NCBI GenBank assembly: GCA_025999935.1
Contig: BNXY01000002.1
Coordinates: 52,806-116,805, forward strand
Length of the DNA: 64,000 nucleotides
DNA from: Bacteroidia bacterium
GTDB taxonomy: Bacteria > Bacteroidota > Bacteroidia > Bacteroidales > Azobacteroidaceae
Direction of reading: 5' to 3'
Made by a program: the position numbers and the translations under genes. The notes below the pieces were generated by a model that ran no database searches, had not been told where the DNA came from, and saw only the letters and a program-made list of their open reading frames with translations. Shown one piece after another: positions 1 to 7,612 of this stretch (position 1 is its first letter; every line of letters starts with the position of its first letter).

Positions 1-167
1 TGAAAATCAAAGAGGAAAAAAGCAACGTCATTTTTTACGCACAAAAAGATGGCAATTTCATCAAATCATTGGTCATGTTTTCCGACGGCGAGCTTGAATG
101 TGTACTGATTCGTTTGTTGGGGAAATTTACTACGGAGGATGTTAAGAAAGTTGTAAATGCAAAATAG
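1..167 (+). CDS. DUF4252-like protein, C-terminal end (partial)
   Basis: The window opens inside a reading frame that runs from base 3 to a TAG stop at 165-167, giving the last 54 residues of a protein whose start lies before the window. The segment has a charged strand, then 'YAQKDGNFIKSLVMFSDGE', then a hydrophobic strand ending in 'LLGKFTTEDVKKVV'. That strand order resembles the C terminus of DUF4252 proteins, small exported Bacteroidota proteins of unknown role. The family call is from recollection of that pattern only. There is no overlap with the next gene, and a 106-base spacer follows. Confidence 0.5.
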   Translation, partial: KIKEEKSNVIFYAQKDGNFIKSLVMFSDGELECVLIRLLGKFTTEDVKKVVNAK

Positions 168-273
168 GTAAAAAATAGGCATTAAGTATTATTAAGGATT
201 ATCCTTTAAACATTTACGGCTTTGAAATGTCATAGTAATAAAGAAATTGTTTAATGTTTAATAAATTAGAATT

Positions 274-1200
274 ATGAAGACAAGATTATTTTTAGTTTCA
301 GTCATCTTCAGTGTATTGACTGCCTGTAGTGTAGGAAGAGTATCCGAAGCGCAAGCGTATGTGTCTGTATATACCAATATCCCGTTGGCGCCCAATGTTG
401 TTTTAACCGTTGAAACGCCTATTATGGCTGCTCCCGGCCCCAGCCACATTTGGATTGACGGCTATTGGACATGGGATAATTATTATCGCGAATATGTTTG
501 GGTACAAGGTTATTGGGCTGTGGCTCCTTATGTGAATGCTTATTGGATTCCCGGTTATTGGGAAGCTTATCGGGGCGGTTACAGATGGATAGATGCTTGC
601 TGGTTACCCAGAGATTATCGTTTGAACTATGGCTATTACAATGGCCGGTATGATTATTTCGGACGTCCTGTATATTATCATCAATTGGGAAGAGAAAGCC
701 GTTATGCTTATACTTATTCCTACGACCACCGACCGGAATACAGAAGTAAGGGGTATAGCAGTTCGCCGCGTTTCAATGAAGCGCCTAAAAGCGAAAGAAG
801 TCGGATTACAAAAGAATATGAGCGTGTATCTAATAATTCAAGGTCTTCATCTACAAGCAAGTCCAGACAGGAAACTGTTAAAATAAGAAATGGCGGTGAT
901 AATAATCAAAGGACAAATTCCACCCGAACATCGCAACCGGCAACAGCTCCCAATCGATCGACAAATACTCCGAATGAAAATACAAATAACAGGCGCTCAA
1001 ATAGCGAAAACAACAACAATTCGACAAGAAGCAGGGAAACCCAACCGAGAACAAACGAAAACAACAATTCTCGAAGTCCGCAAGTAAGGTCGAATGATAA
1101 TAACAGCAATAACGGTAACAGCAACAGTAATTCGAGACAAAATCAAGGCGGAAATTCAAGGTCTTCGAGTTCTTCTTCCGGTTCAGGTAGAAGAAATTAA
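274..1200 (+). CDS. WxxGxW-repeat exported protein with Asn/Ser-rich tail
   Basis: A 308-residue protein starting with a hydrophobic signal and a Cys near residue 18 (LTACS), so possibly a lipoprotein. Residues about 60-115 hold repeated aromatic motifs (WIDGYW, WVQGYW, WIPGYW, WIDACW), the pattern of YXWGXW/WxxGxW repeat proteins of Bacteroidota and Proteobacteria, whose function is unknown. From about residue 170 to the end it is almost entirely Ser, Asn, Arg, Thr and Gln, a low-complexity and probably disordered tail. It stands alone: a spacer with no gene precedes it and a strong terminator follows. The repeat family is clear; the tail is unusual in length and composition. Confidence 0.75.
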   Translation: MKTRLFLVSVIFSVLTACSVGRVSEAQAYVSVYTNIPLAPNVVLTVETPIMAAPGPSHIWIDGYWTWDNYYREYVWVQGYWAVAPYVNAYWIPGYWEAYRGGYRWIDACWLPRDYRLNYGYYNGRYDYFGRPVYYHQLGRESRYAYTYSYDHRPEYRSKGYSSSPRFNEAPKSERSRITKEYERVSNNSRSSSTSKSRQETVKIRNGGDNNQRTNSTRTSQPATAPNRSTNTPNENTNNRRSNSENNNNSTRSRETQPRTNENNNSRSPQVRSNDNNSNNGNSNSNSRQNQGGNSRSSSSSSGSGRRN

Positions 1201-1230
1201 CCGCAGGGGCGCAAAGAGTGTAAAAATTAA

Positions 1231-1272
1231 AAAAGAATGCTAATGAAATTCGTTTTATTAGCATTCTTTTTG
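1231..1272 (+). terminator. Intrinsic terminator after the WxxGxW-repeat gene
   Basis: A perfect 14-base inverted repeat (arms 1231-1244 and 1257-1270, AAAAGAATGCTAAT and its complement) with a 12-base loop is followed by a short T tract. It lies 30 bases after the stop codon. The A tract before the first arm means it could also work for leftward transcription. Confidence 0.8.
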
Positions 1273-1415
1273 GCACGGCATCATTACCAAATCAAATATT
1301 TTTCAATAATTCTGCTGCAGTCATTTCCAATAATTTTTGTTTGTGCTGAAATAGTTTATTATCAACTTGTTCAAATCGTTGATTTATGGCGTAAAGGATA
1401 TCTATGTTGATTAAA

Positions 1416-1444
1416 TTGAATATCATAAAAAAATGCTACCTTTG
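1416..1444 (+). promoter_or_regulatory. Bacteroidota-type promoter for the two-component operon
   Basis: TACCTTTG at 1437-1444 matches the Bacteroidota -7 element TAnnTTTG, with TTG at 1416-1418 eighteen bases upstream as the -33 element. The response regulator starts 18 bases downstream. Confidence 0.6.
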
Positions 1445-1462
1445 CACAGATAAAATAGTAAG

Positions 1463-2137
1463 ATGAAAATTCTGATAATAGAGGATGAACCTGCCCTGAT
1501 GCGAACAATGGAGGAGTTTCTGTTGCAGGAAAAATATGTCGTAGAAAAGGCAAGCAACTATGGCGCGGCAGTAGAAAAAGCGTTGATGTACGATTACGAC
1601 TGTATCTTGCTCGACATTTCGTTGCCGGGTGGCAGCGGATTGAAAATCCTCGACGAAATGAAACGCGAAGGCAAGGCGGGCAATGTGATAATTGTTTCCG
1701 CCAAAAATTCGCTTGACGACAAAATTCTCGGCTTGAATTTGGGCGCTGACGACTACCTCTGCAAACCTTTTCACCTTTCGGAACTGCACGCACGTATAAA
1801 AGCCGTTCTGCGCCGCAAACAGACAGACGGAAAAGACATTTTGACCTTCGGAAATTCAGCAGTGAATTTCAAAGAACGCCAACTCACCGTCAATTGCGAA
1901 CCGCTGAAACTCAACCGCAAAGAGTTTGATATGCTCTTGTTTTTCGTTACCAACAAAAACCGCCTCATAAGCAAAGAAGCGCTGGCTGAACACGTTTGGG
2001 GCGACAATATTGATTTGGCAGACAATTTCGATTTCGTGTATTCGCAAGTGAAAAACCTGCGCAAAAAACTCAAAGAATGCGGCTCGGACATTGTTGTGGG
2101 AAATGTTTATGGAATTGGGTATAAACTCGTAATATGA
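1463..2137 (+). CDS. OmpR/PhoB-family response regulator
   Basis: A 224-residue DNA-binding response regulator. The receiver domain (about 1-115) has the acidic pair near the N terminus (EDE), phosphoacceptor Asp51 in LLDISLPGGSG, and the conserved Lys in LCKPFHLSEL. Residues about 125-224 form a winged-helix effector domain ending in 'VGNVYGIGYKL', the usual OmpR-type ending. The stop overlaps the start of the histidine kinase (ATGA at 2134-2137), so the two are translationally coupled and almost certainly cognate. The promoter at 1437 serves both. The two PepSY-like exported proteins downstream are plausible targets, by position only. Confidence 0.93.
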   Translation: MKILIIEDEPALMRTMEEFLLQEKYVVEKASNYGAAVEKALMYDYDCILLDISLPGGSGLKILDEMKREGKAGNVIIVSAKNSLDDKILGLNLGADDYLCKPFHLSELHARIKAVLRRKQTDGKDILTFGNSAVNFKERQLTVNCEPLKLNRKEFDMLLFFVTNKNRLISKEALAEHVWGDNIDLADNFDFVYSQVKNLRKKLKECGSDIVVGNVYGIGYKLVI

Positions 2138-3399
2138 AACTGATTAACCACCTCATACTGCGTATAACCGTTGGCTTTACCGTCGTGATGCTTTTTTGGG
2201 GCGCTGTGTATTTTTTTCTGCAAATGAAAGAGATACACGACGGTAACGACGAGGGATTGACCAACCTCAAACAGGAATTTATTGCAAAAGCCAACGCAGT
2301 CGGCGGTTTTGTCGAAAATATGGAACGCGAAACGCCGCTGAACCTTATAGTGAAGGAAATCAGCCGCGAGGAAGCAGAAAAAATGGTAGAAAATTTCTCA
2401 ACCACAACGGTTTACTTTGCTACCGAACTCGAAAAAGAAGAAGTGCGAATGCTTACCACTGCTTTTCGCTGCGAGCAAAACGGGAAATTTTTCCAACTGC
2501 AATTTTTCACTTCCACAGTGGAAAGCGACGATTTAATCAAAAATATGCTGTACCTCTTGCTCGGACTTTGGGTAACACTTTCATTGACGATTATCATTAT
2601 CAGCAAAATTATTATTTTTCGAGCCAACAAGCCGTTTTATGAATTGCTCGACAAACTGAAAAATTTTCGTCTTGATACAAATAAAATTTTCGATTTTCCC
2701 CAAACTGAAATTAAAGAATATGCCCAGTTAAATCGCTCGGTGGAAGAACTTTTGAAAAAAAATATTGATATTTTTACCGAACAGAAACAGTTTATCGAAA
2801 ATACTTCGCACGAGTTGCAAACGCCTCTCGCCATTGTGATTGCCAAACTCGAAATGCTGCTCGAAAAATACCAGAATAACGAATATCTATCTACCGAAAT
2901 TGCCGCCGCGCTGAACACCTTAAACCGAATGAAACGCCTGAACAGCAATCTTTTGTTGCTTTCAAAAATTAAAAACAACCTGTTCACCGACATTGCGGAG
3001 GTAGATTTGCAGCGGGTTTTGGAAGGCGTAGTCGCTGACTTTGAGGAAATCATTGCCTGCAAAAACATTACAGTTGTTTCGACATACTCTATATCAGCCA
3101 CCGTAAGGATGAACAGGGATTTGGCGCACATTCTCTTGACCAACCTTGTGAAAAACGCCGTTGCTCACAACCGTACAGGCGGGCAAATAATAATTTCCGG
3201 CAAAGCCAACTCCATTACAATCGCCAACAGCGGAACCACTGCCGCCACCAATGTTTTTAGTCGCTACCAGCGCGATGCAAATGATGAAAACTCGTCGGGC
3301 TTGGGACTTTCCATCGTCAAATCCATTGCCGATTTATATCCTGTTGATATAAATTACCATTTTGAAAACGGCTTGCATATTTTCAAAATAACTTTTTGA
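2134..3399 (+). CDS. Sensor histidine kinase, two membrane segments
   Basis: A 421-residue kinase. A membrane segment at about 8-28 and a second at about 135-160 enclose a sensor region of roughly 105 residues. The HisKA dimerisation helix carries the phosphoacceptor His226 (NTSHELQTPLAI). The ATPase domain shows an N box (TNLVKNAVAHN) and a G box (SSGLGLSIVKSI), while the first glycine-rich box is reduced to IANSG, a short form common in Bacteroidota kinases. There is no HAMP domain that I can recognise. It overlaps the response regulator by four bases and is its partner. The signal sensed is unknown. Confidence 0.92.
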   Translation: MKLINHLILRITVGFTVVMLFWGAVYFFLQMKEIHDGNDEGLTNLKQEFIAKANAVGGFVENMERETPLNLIVKEISREEAEKMVENFSTTTVYFATELEKEEVRMLTTAFRCEQNGKFFQLQFFTSTVESDDLIKNMLYLLLGLWVTLSLTIIIISKIIIFRANKPFYELLDKLKNFRLDTNKIFDFPQTEIKEYAQLNRSVEELLKKNIDIFTEQKQFIENTSHELQTPLAIVIAKLEMLLEKYQNNEYLSTEIAAALNTLNRMKRLNSNLLLLSKIKNNLFTDIAEVDLQRVLEGVVADFEEIIACKNITVVSTYSISATVRMNRDLAHILLTNLVKNAVAHNRTGGQIIISGKANSITIANSGTTAATNVFSRYQRDANDENSSGLGLSIVKSIADLYPVDINYHFENGLHIFKITF

Positions 3400-3476
3400 A
3401 ATTCCCAATTCCTTACAGAATTGCCCCGTAACTTTGCCCCGTAATTTTAATTAATAATTTTAAAAAGTAAAAAGAA

Positions 3477-3998
3477 ATGAACACATTAAAAAATTTAAGC
3501 ATTGCGGCGGGTTTGCTTTTTCTGCAAACGGCGGCTGCACAAAGTCCGGCAATTGACAGCCGGTATTCCGACAGTACAATTGTTCGGATGGTTGAAAAAT
3601 TCCGTGCCTCGCATTCGCGCGACGTTTTTCCGGCTGCGCATTTGCAGCAAAAATTTCAGAACGATTTCCCAAAGGCTCGCGATGTGGAGTGGGAAACGGC
3701 TAACGACATTTACGAAGTAGAATTTGAAGTGGGCAACCGCGACTTCAAGGCTCTCTACGACACTAACGGCAACTTGCTGATGGTGAACGAAGAAATTCAC
3801 CGTTCCGCACTGCCCGCCGTTGTGAAAAATGCCGCCGAAAGCAAATATCCGAAATACAGTTTTGAGGATATTCACAAAATTCGCAGAGGCACGGAAACGG
3901 TTTACAAAATCGAGATGGAAAAACAGTTTTCCGATACCGAAGTGCGGCTATTAGTGAAATCGGACGGCACAGTCGTAGAAGAAAATTTTGATTATTAA
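3477..3998 (+). CDS. PepSY-like exported protein
   Basis: A 173-residue protein with a signal peptide ending near QTAAA-QS. Two related modules follow, each with 'FPKA.dVEWE...YEVEF' or 'YPKYSFEDI...VYKIEM' and a closing 'D(T/G)NG' or 'SDGTVV' turn, the hallmark of the Bacteroidota PepSY-like (formerly DUF2874) periplasmic proteins. A TAACTTTG -7 element lies at 3429-3436, which suggests its own transcript as well as read-through from the kinase 77 bases upstream. Two-component systems of this type often sit beside such proteins. Whether it is a sensor accessory or a regulated product cannot be read from the sequence. Confidence 0.75.
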   Translation: MNTLKNLSIAAGLLFLQTAAAQSPAIDSRYSDSTIVRMVEKFRASHSRDVFPAAHLQQKFQNDFPKARDVEWETANDIYEVEFEVGNRDFKALYDTNGNLLMVNEEIHRSALPAVVKNAAESKYPKYSFEDIHKIRRGTETVYKIEMEKQFSDTEVRLLVKSDGTVVEENFDY

Positions 3999-4018
3999 TT
4001 CGTTAAAATTATATTAAA

Positions 4019-4465
4019 ATGAAAAATATATTATTTTTTGCAGCAATGCTTGCATTTTCGGCGATGTTTACCGCGTGCGAGAAGGACGAAATGATTTCGG
4101 AATCAGAACTTCCGCAGTCGAGTAAAATCTTTATCCAAACCCACTTTCCCGAGGTGGCAGTAACTTCCATTGTAAAGGAAACAGACGGTTTTGACAAGGA
4201 CTACACCGTATATCTTGCCAACGGATTCAACATTGATTTCGACAGAAACGGAAACTGGGACGATGTAGATGGACACATTAATGCTGTACCTCAAAGTATT
4301 TTGGATTTATTACCGGCAGGTATAATCACTTATGTTACCACCAATCTTTCACAGTATCAGATGGTAGAAGTAAACAAAGAGCGTCACGGTTACGAAATCG
4401 GCTTAAACGGAGCAATTGACTTGAATTTTAATACTGATGGAAGTTTTCGCGGATACGATGATTGA
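4019..4465 (+). CDS. PepSY-like lipoprotein
   Basis: A 148-residue protein whose signal ends in a lipobox-like 'MFTACEK', so probably a lipoprotein anchored at Cys20. Residues about 35-148 carry two PepSY-like repeats: 'FPEVAVTSIVKETDGFDKDY' with 'DFDRNGNWDDV', then 'MVEVNKERHGYEIGLNG' with 'NFNTDGSFRGYDD'. It lies 20 bases after the previous PepSY-like gene and is probably co-transcribed with it. The paired aspartate/asparagine turns recall the small inhibitor-like periplasmic proteins of this family; the ligand is unknown. A GC-rich hairpin at 4491-4523 probably ends the transcript. Confidence 0.78.
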   Translation: MKNILFFAAMLAFSAMFTACEKDEMISESELPQSSKIFIQTHFPEVAVTSIVKETDGFDKDYTVYLANGFNIDFDRNGNWDDVDGHINAVPQSILDLLPAGIITYVTTNLSQYQMVEVNKERHGYEIGLNGAIDLNFNTDGSFRGYDD

Positions 4466-4490
4466 AATAATTTTAAGGTAACGAAACATT

Positions 4491-4523
4491 GCCCCCAATT
4501 ACGCCGATTGGCGCAATTGGGGC
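4491..4523 (+). terminator. GC-rich hairpin after the PepSY genes
   Basis: The arms CCCCAATT (4493-4500) and AATTGGGG (4515-4522) enclose an inner CGCC/GGCG pairing with a four-base loop. No T tract follows, so this is a weak or factor-assisted terminator. From 4482 to 4607 there is also an open frame without a start codon (ending in RKKKEVTSAIAFIV) that I do not recognise; it may be the tail of a lost gene. Confidence 0.5.
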
Positions 4524-4658
4524 TTGGAAGAATCCGTGTTACAGGAATGGGAACAGCTGAGCAGGAAAAAGAAGGAAGTAACCTCGGCGATAGCTTTTAT
4601 TGTTTAGTTAATTTTGATATGCCGTAAATATTTTGTATCTTTTCTGCAAAAAAGACTT

Positions 4659-5096
4659 ATGGTAAAGTATCGGATAAAATTAACAAAAGAAGAAATTTTG
4701 GAGCTTCAGAAAATAGTAAGCAAGGGCTCTCACAGTACATAAACCTACCGGGCAGCCTATATTCTGCTCAATGTATAGGGAAAATAACTAATGAACGCAT
4801 TTGTGAGGTGTTAAAAATTAATATGCGAACAATCGATCACATCAAGAAAAAGTTGGTAGAAAAGGGAATGGATGCCGCATTGGAACGCAATAAAGGCAGT
4901 CGGGTTTATGAGGAAAAGATTGATGGAGAGATAGAAGCGAAGCGAATTTCAATGTTTGAACAGAAATATAGCAACAATGGACAAAATGAAGGAGGAAGTG
5001 TTGGCTTGGTAAGAGCACAGAAATAATAAAAATGTGAAAATCAACTGGCAACTCACGACTAAGGATGCTCGCATAAAATTAAAACGATTATATCCG
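4659..5096 (+). pseudogene. Decayed IS630-family transposase
   Basis: The remnant starts at ATG 4659 (MVKYRIKLTKEEILELQKIV). It then has in-frame stops at 4740 and 4776 and a frame change before 'ICEVLKINMRTIDHIKKKL', the helix-turn-helix part of IS630 transposases. After 'GEIEAKRIS' another frame continues as 'LNRNIATMDKMKEEVLAW', a stop, then 'EHRNNKNVKINWQLTTKDAR' and a closing IKLKRLYP, the typical C terminus of Bacteroidota IS630 proteins. The DDE catalytic core between these parts is missing, so the element is internally deleted and cannot transpose. I see no clear terminal inverted repeats. Confidence 0.8.
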
Positions 5097-5161
5097 ACAT
5101 TCGTATTATTTTATGCGTCAATATGGAGTTGCTGCTCCACATAATAACTGTGTATTTGATT

Positions 5162-5935
5162 TTAAAATTCCCAATATTCCGCCAAATTTATATTCTGTTC
5201 CTTTAACAAATTGACAATGTAATATTTATGTTCAAATCCCATAAATACGACGATAGTTTTGTTCTCAAATTCTTTTGAATATTTGACAATATTTTCAGCC
5301 ATTACTTCATTTCGTTTCACCCAAAAATCCTTTTGTAATTGAGCAAATGGAATCCATTTATTTAATTCTTCTGTATCTTGTGTGATAGAAATTATCAAAT
5401 CATAAATTGTTTTGTATTTTAATTCTGTAAATTTTTGGTTTAAGTCAGAGTTGACTTCTTTTAATGAATTATATTTCACTTGGTTATATAACTCTACTGT
5501 TGAAATAAATAGATTAAAATAATTTTCGCTTGTTTTTGATAGTTTGTTTGCAGAATGGAGAGAAAGTATATGATTGAGAGATTCACGTTCGTTAAAAAAA
5601 TACTTTTCTTTTTTGTAAAACTCATTTCGTCCACTTATGTCATAAGGTCGTAAAGCGATTTTATACTTTTGCTGATAGCGGTAACTCGCCATGGTTTGAT
5701 TTTCCGATAAAAAGTCAGGGTCTTTATCAAAATCAAAGTTAAAATCTTTTGTAAAAAACGAACTGTCCAATTCTATTAGGATTAAGTCCGGTTTTATTTT
5801 TTCTAATATTTGAAATAGCGTATCAGGGTTAATGAGTTTATTTTCTTCGTGAAATTCCCCAATAACACAAACCTTTGTTTGTGCATAACAAGAAAAGGTT
5901 AAAAATAATAACATTAGCGTTAATATGCTTTTCAT
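5162..5935 (-). CDS. TraB/ChaN/EreA-superfamily-like exported protein
   Basis: A 257-residue protein with a signal peptide (…LLFLTFSCYAQT; the Cys could be a lipobox). The mature part begins 'KVCVIGEFHEENKLINPDTL', a GExH motif, followed by 'KPDLILIELDSSFF', and ends with 'TIVVFMGFEHKYYIVNLL'. The spacing of GExH, the acidic strand and the late GxxH is that of the TraB/PrgY/EreA/ChaN fold, which binds metal or haem or hydrolyses peptides and esters. The middle is Lys/Asn-rich and clearly AT-richer than its neighbours, suggesting recent acquisition. It is a single gene, and the activity is unknown. Confidence 0.6.
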   Translation of the reverse strand: MKSILTLMLLFLTFSCYAQTKVCVIGEFHEENKLINPDTLFQILEKIKPDLILIELDSSFFTKDFNFDFDKDPDFLSENQTMASYRYQQKYKIALRPYDISGRNEFYKKEKYFFNERESLNHILSLHSANKLSKTSENYFNLFISTVELYNQVKYNSLKEVNSDLNQKFTELKYKTIYDLIISITQDTEELNKWIPFAQLQKDFWVKRNEVMAENIVKYSKEFENKTIVVFMGFEHKYYIVNLLKEQNINLAEYWEF

Positions 5936-5969
5936 TTTGTTTTTGTATTTGTTTAGTTACCATATTATT

Positions 5970-5995
5970 CCCCCGGCAATCAGGATTGCCGGGGG
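5970..5995 (-). terminator. GC-rich hairpin between GH20 and the TraB-like gene
   Basis: A perfect 11-base inverted repeat, CCCCCGGCAAT (5970-5980) and its complement (5985-5995), with a four-base loop, lies 10 bases beyond the GH20 stop. The sequence after it on the minus strand is AT-rich but not a pure T run. It probably ends the GH20 transcript. Confidence 0.6.
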
Positions 5996-6005
5996 TGTAT
6001 CTCTT

Positions 6006-7535
6006 TTATTCATTAATGAAAGGATAGGCATTAAAGCCTTGTATTTTGAAGCGTTGTTGGTATTCGTTCAGTCTTACTTTGTAGTTGTCCCAGTTGCGCA
6101 AGTTTGCGGGTGTCCAGCCTATTTCTGCGATTCCAAGAAGTCGAGGCAATACCATATATTCTATGTCGGATAAGGTTTTAATCGTTTCTGTCCACAGCGG
6201 CGCTTCTATACCAATTATATTTTCACGGCCAAGCCCTTCTTCCAAGAGGGTCGGTTCCCAATCGTAGCTGGTTTTTATATCGAGATACCCGGCCCAATGC
6301 AAACCTATGGGTGTGATGCTGTCGTATTGCATATCCATATACGCTTTTTTTGCCGGAGAGAATATGGCTTTTATGCCTTGTTCCGCAGCCAGTTTGGCGT
6401 TTTTTTCCCTTGCCCAGTATTGGACGATGGTTGATTTATCCAAGCTTGCATGCGCCATCTCATCCCAGCCAATCATTTTTTTACCATGAGATAGAACAAT
6501 GGCTTGCACCTTGTTTACAAAAGTGATGTAATCCTCTTCTTTCGTAGCATTTGATTCATCTCCACCTGCATGAATATATTCGCCGGGGGTAATAGCAGCT
6601 AATTCTCTAATTACGTCATCTACAAATTGATAGGTTATTTCTTTTTTGATACTGAGAGAGCTAAAACCTACCTTGATGCCGGTATATAATTCCGTCGCTT
6701 TGCCGTCGCTATTCAATTCGGCGTAAGAGGCTAAAGCCGCGTTGGTATGACCGGGCATGTCTATTTCCGGAATTACGGTAATGTACCGGGCTGCTGCATA
6801 CGCTACGATGTCTTTGTATTCTTCCTGTGTGTAGAATCCGCCTTTACCGCCGTCCACTTCCGAACTTCCGCCTATCTCGGTAAGTTTCGGCCAAGATTTT
6901 ATTTCAATGCGCCAGCCTTGGTCGTCGGAAAGATGCCAATGGAAGGTATTTATTTTATAAGACGCCAACAGGTCGATGTAAACTTTCACATCTGCTACGC
7001 TAAAGAAATGGCGAGCTACATCCAGCATTCCACCGCGATAAACATATTCCGGATAGTCGAGTATTTCGCCTCCGGCAATAATCCACGATTCTTGTTGTAT
7101 GCTTTTGGCTTCGATAGCAGCGGGCAGCAACTGACGAATGGTTTGTATGCCATGGAATACACCTTCGGCAGTATTTCCTTGCAACTTAATTAATTGTTTG
7201 TTGACAGACAACCGATAACCTTCCGATTTGAGTTCTTTATCATCGGTTAAGCTGAGCCAAATGCCGTTTTTCGGGTCATTCGCAGCTTGCTCTATCGGGA
7301 TGGAAAAACCGGTGGCCGGTTGGAGTAAGTCGGAAAGAAATTGTCCTACTTGCTTTAGTTCATCACTCTCGGATGTGATATAAATCACGGTCTTGTTGGT
7401 AATTTTAAACGCTTCGCCGTTGGCGGCAACAGATACCGGTTGGGGGATAAGCGCCGCTTTGGTAAGGTCGGTTTTATCGCCGCAAGCGGTTAAGCAAAAA
7501 AGGATTGCTGATAAGAAAAATAGATTTTTGTTCAT
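6006..7535 (-). CDS. Beta-N-acetylhexosaminidase, GH20, lipoprotein
   Basis: A 509-residue enzyme with a lipoprotein signal (FCLTACGDK). The N-terminal alpha/beta domain (about 30-150) is followed by the GH20 barrel. The barrel shows the entry motif 'GGMLDVARHFF', 'FHWHLSDDQGWRIEIKSWP', 'EIDMPGHTNAALASY', the catalytic pair Asp326-Glu327 in HAGGDES, and the late Trp-rich motif 'GIEAPLWTET'. GH20 enzymes remove terminal GlcNAc or GalNAc by substrate-assisted catalysis, with the Asp positioning the acetamido group. The lipid anchor suggests action in the periplasm or at the cell surface on chitin-derived, peptidoglycan or host-type glycans. It has its own unit; PutA lies upstream with a 77-base gap. 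Confidence 0.95.
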   Translation of the reverse strand: MNKNLFFLSAILFCLTACGDKTDLTKAALIPQPVSVAANGEAFKITNKTVIYITSESDELKQVGQFLSDLLQPATGFSIPIEQAANDPKNGIWLSLTDDKELKSEGYRLSVNKQLIKLQGNTAEGVFHGIQTIRQLLPAAIEAKSIQQESWIIAGGEILDYPEYVYRGGMLDVARHFFSVADVKVYIDLLASYKINTFHWHLSDDQGWRIEIKSWPKLTEIGGSSEVDGGKGGFYTQEEYKDIVAYAAARYITVIPEIDMPGHTNAALASYAELNSDGKATELYTGIKVGFSSLSIKKEITYQFVDDVIRELAAITPGEYIHAGGDESNATKEEDYITFVNKVQAIVLSHGKKMIGWDEMAHASLDKSTIVQYWAREKNAKLAAEQGIKAIFSPAKKAYMDMQYDSITPIGLHWAGYLDIKTSYDWEPTLLEEGLGRENIIGIEAPLWTETIKTLSDIEYMVLPRLLGIAEIGWTPANLRNWDNYKVRLNEYQQRFKIQGFNAYPFINE

Positions 7536-7612
7536 GCTAAAATAATTTGAAAATTTGAAAATGTGCCAATTTGAAAATTTTTGTTTTTGTTGACTTTATT
7601 AATTGTTTTTGT

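Noticed and set aside
878..1276. Minus-strand frame over the low-complexity tail
   Set aside because: A mirror of the Asn/Ser/Arg-rich coding tail; the composition (Cys/Tyr/Phe/Leu-rich) has no family resemblance.
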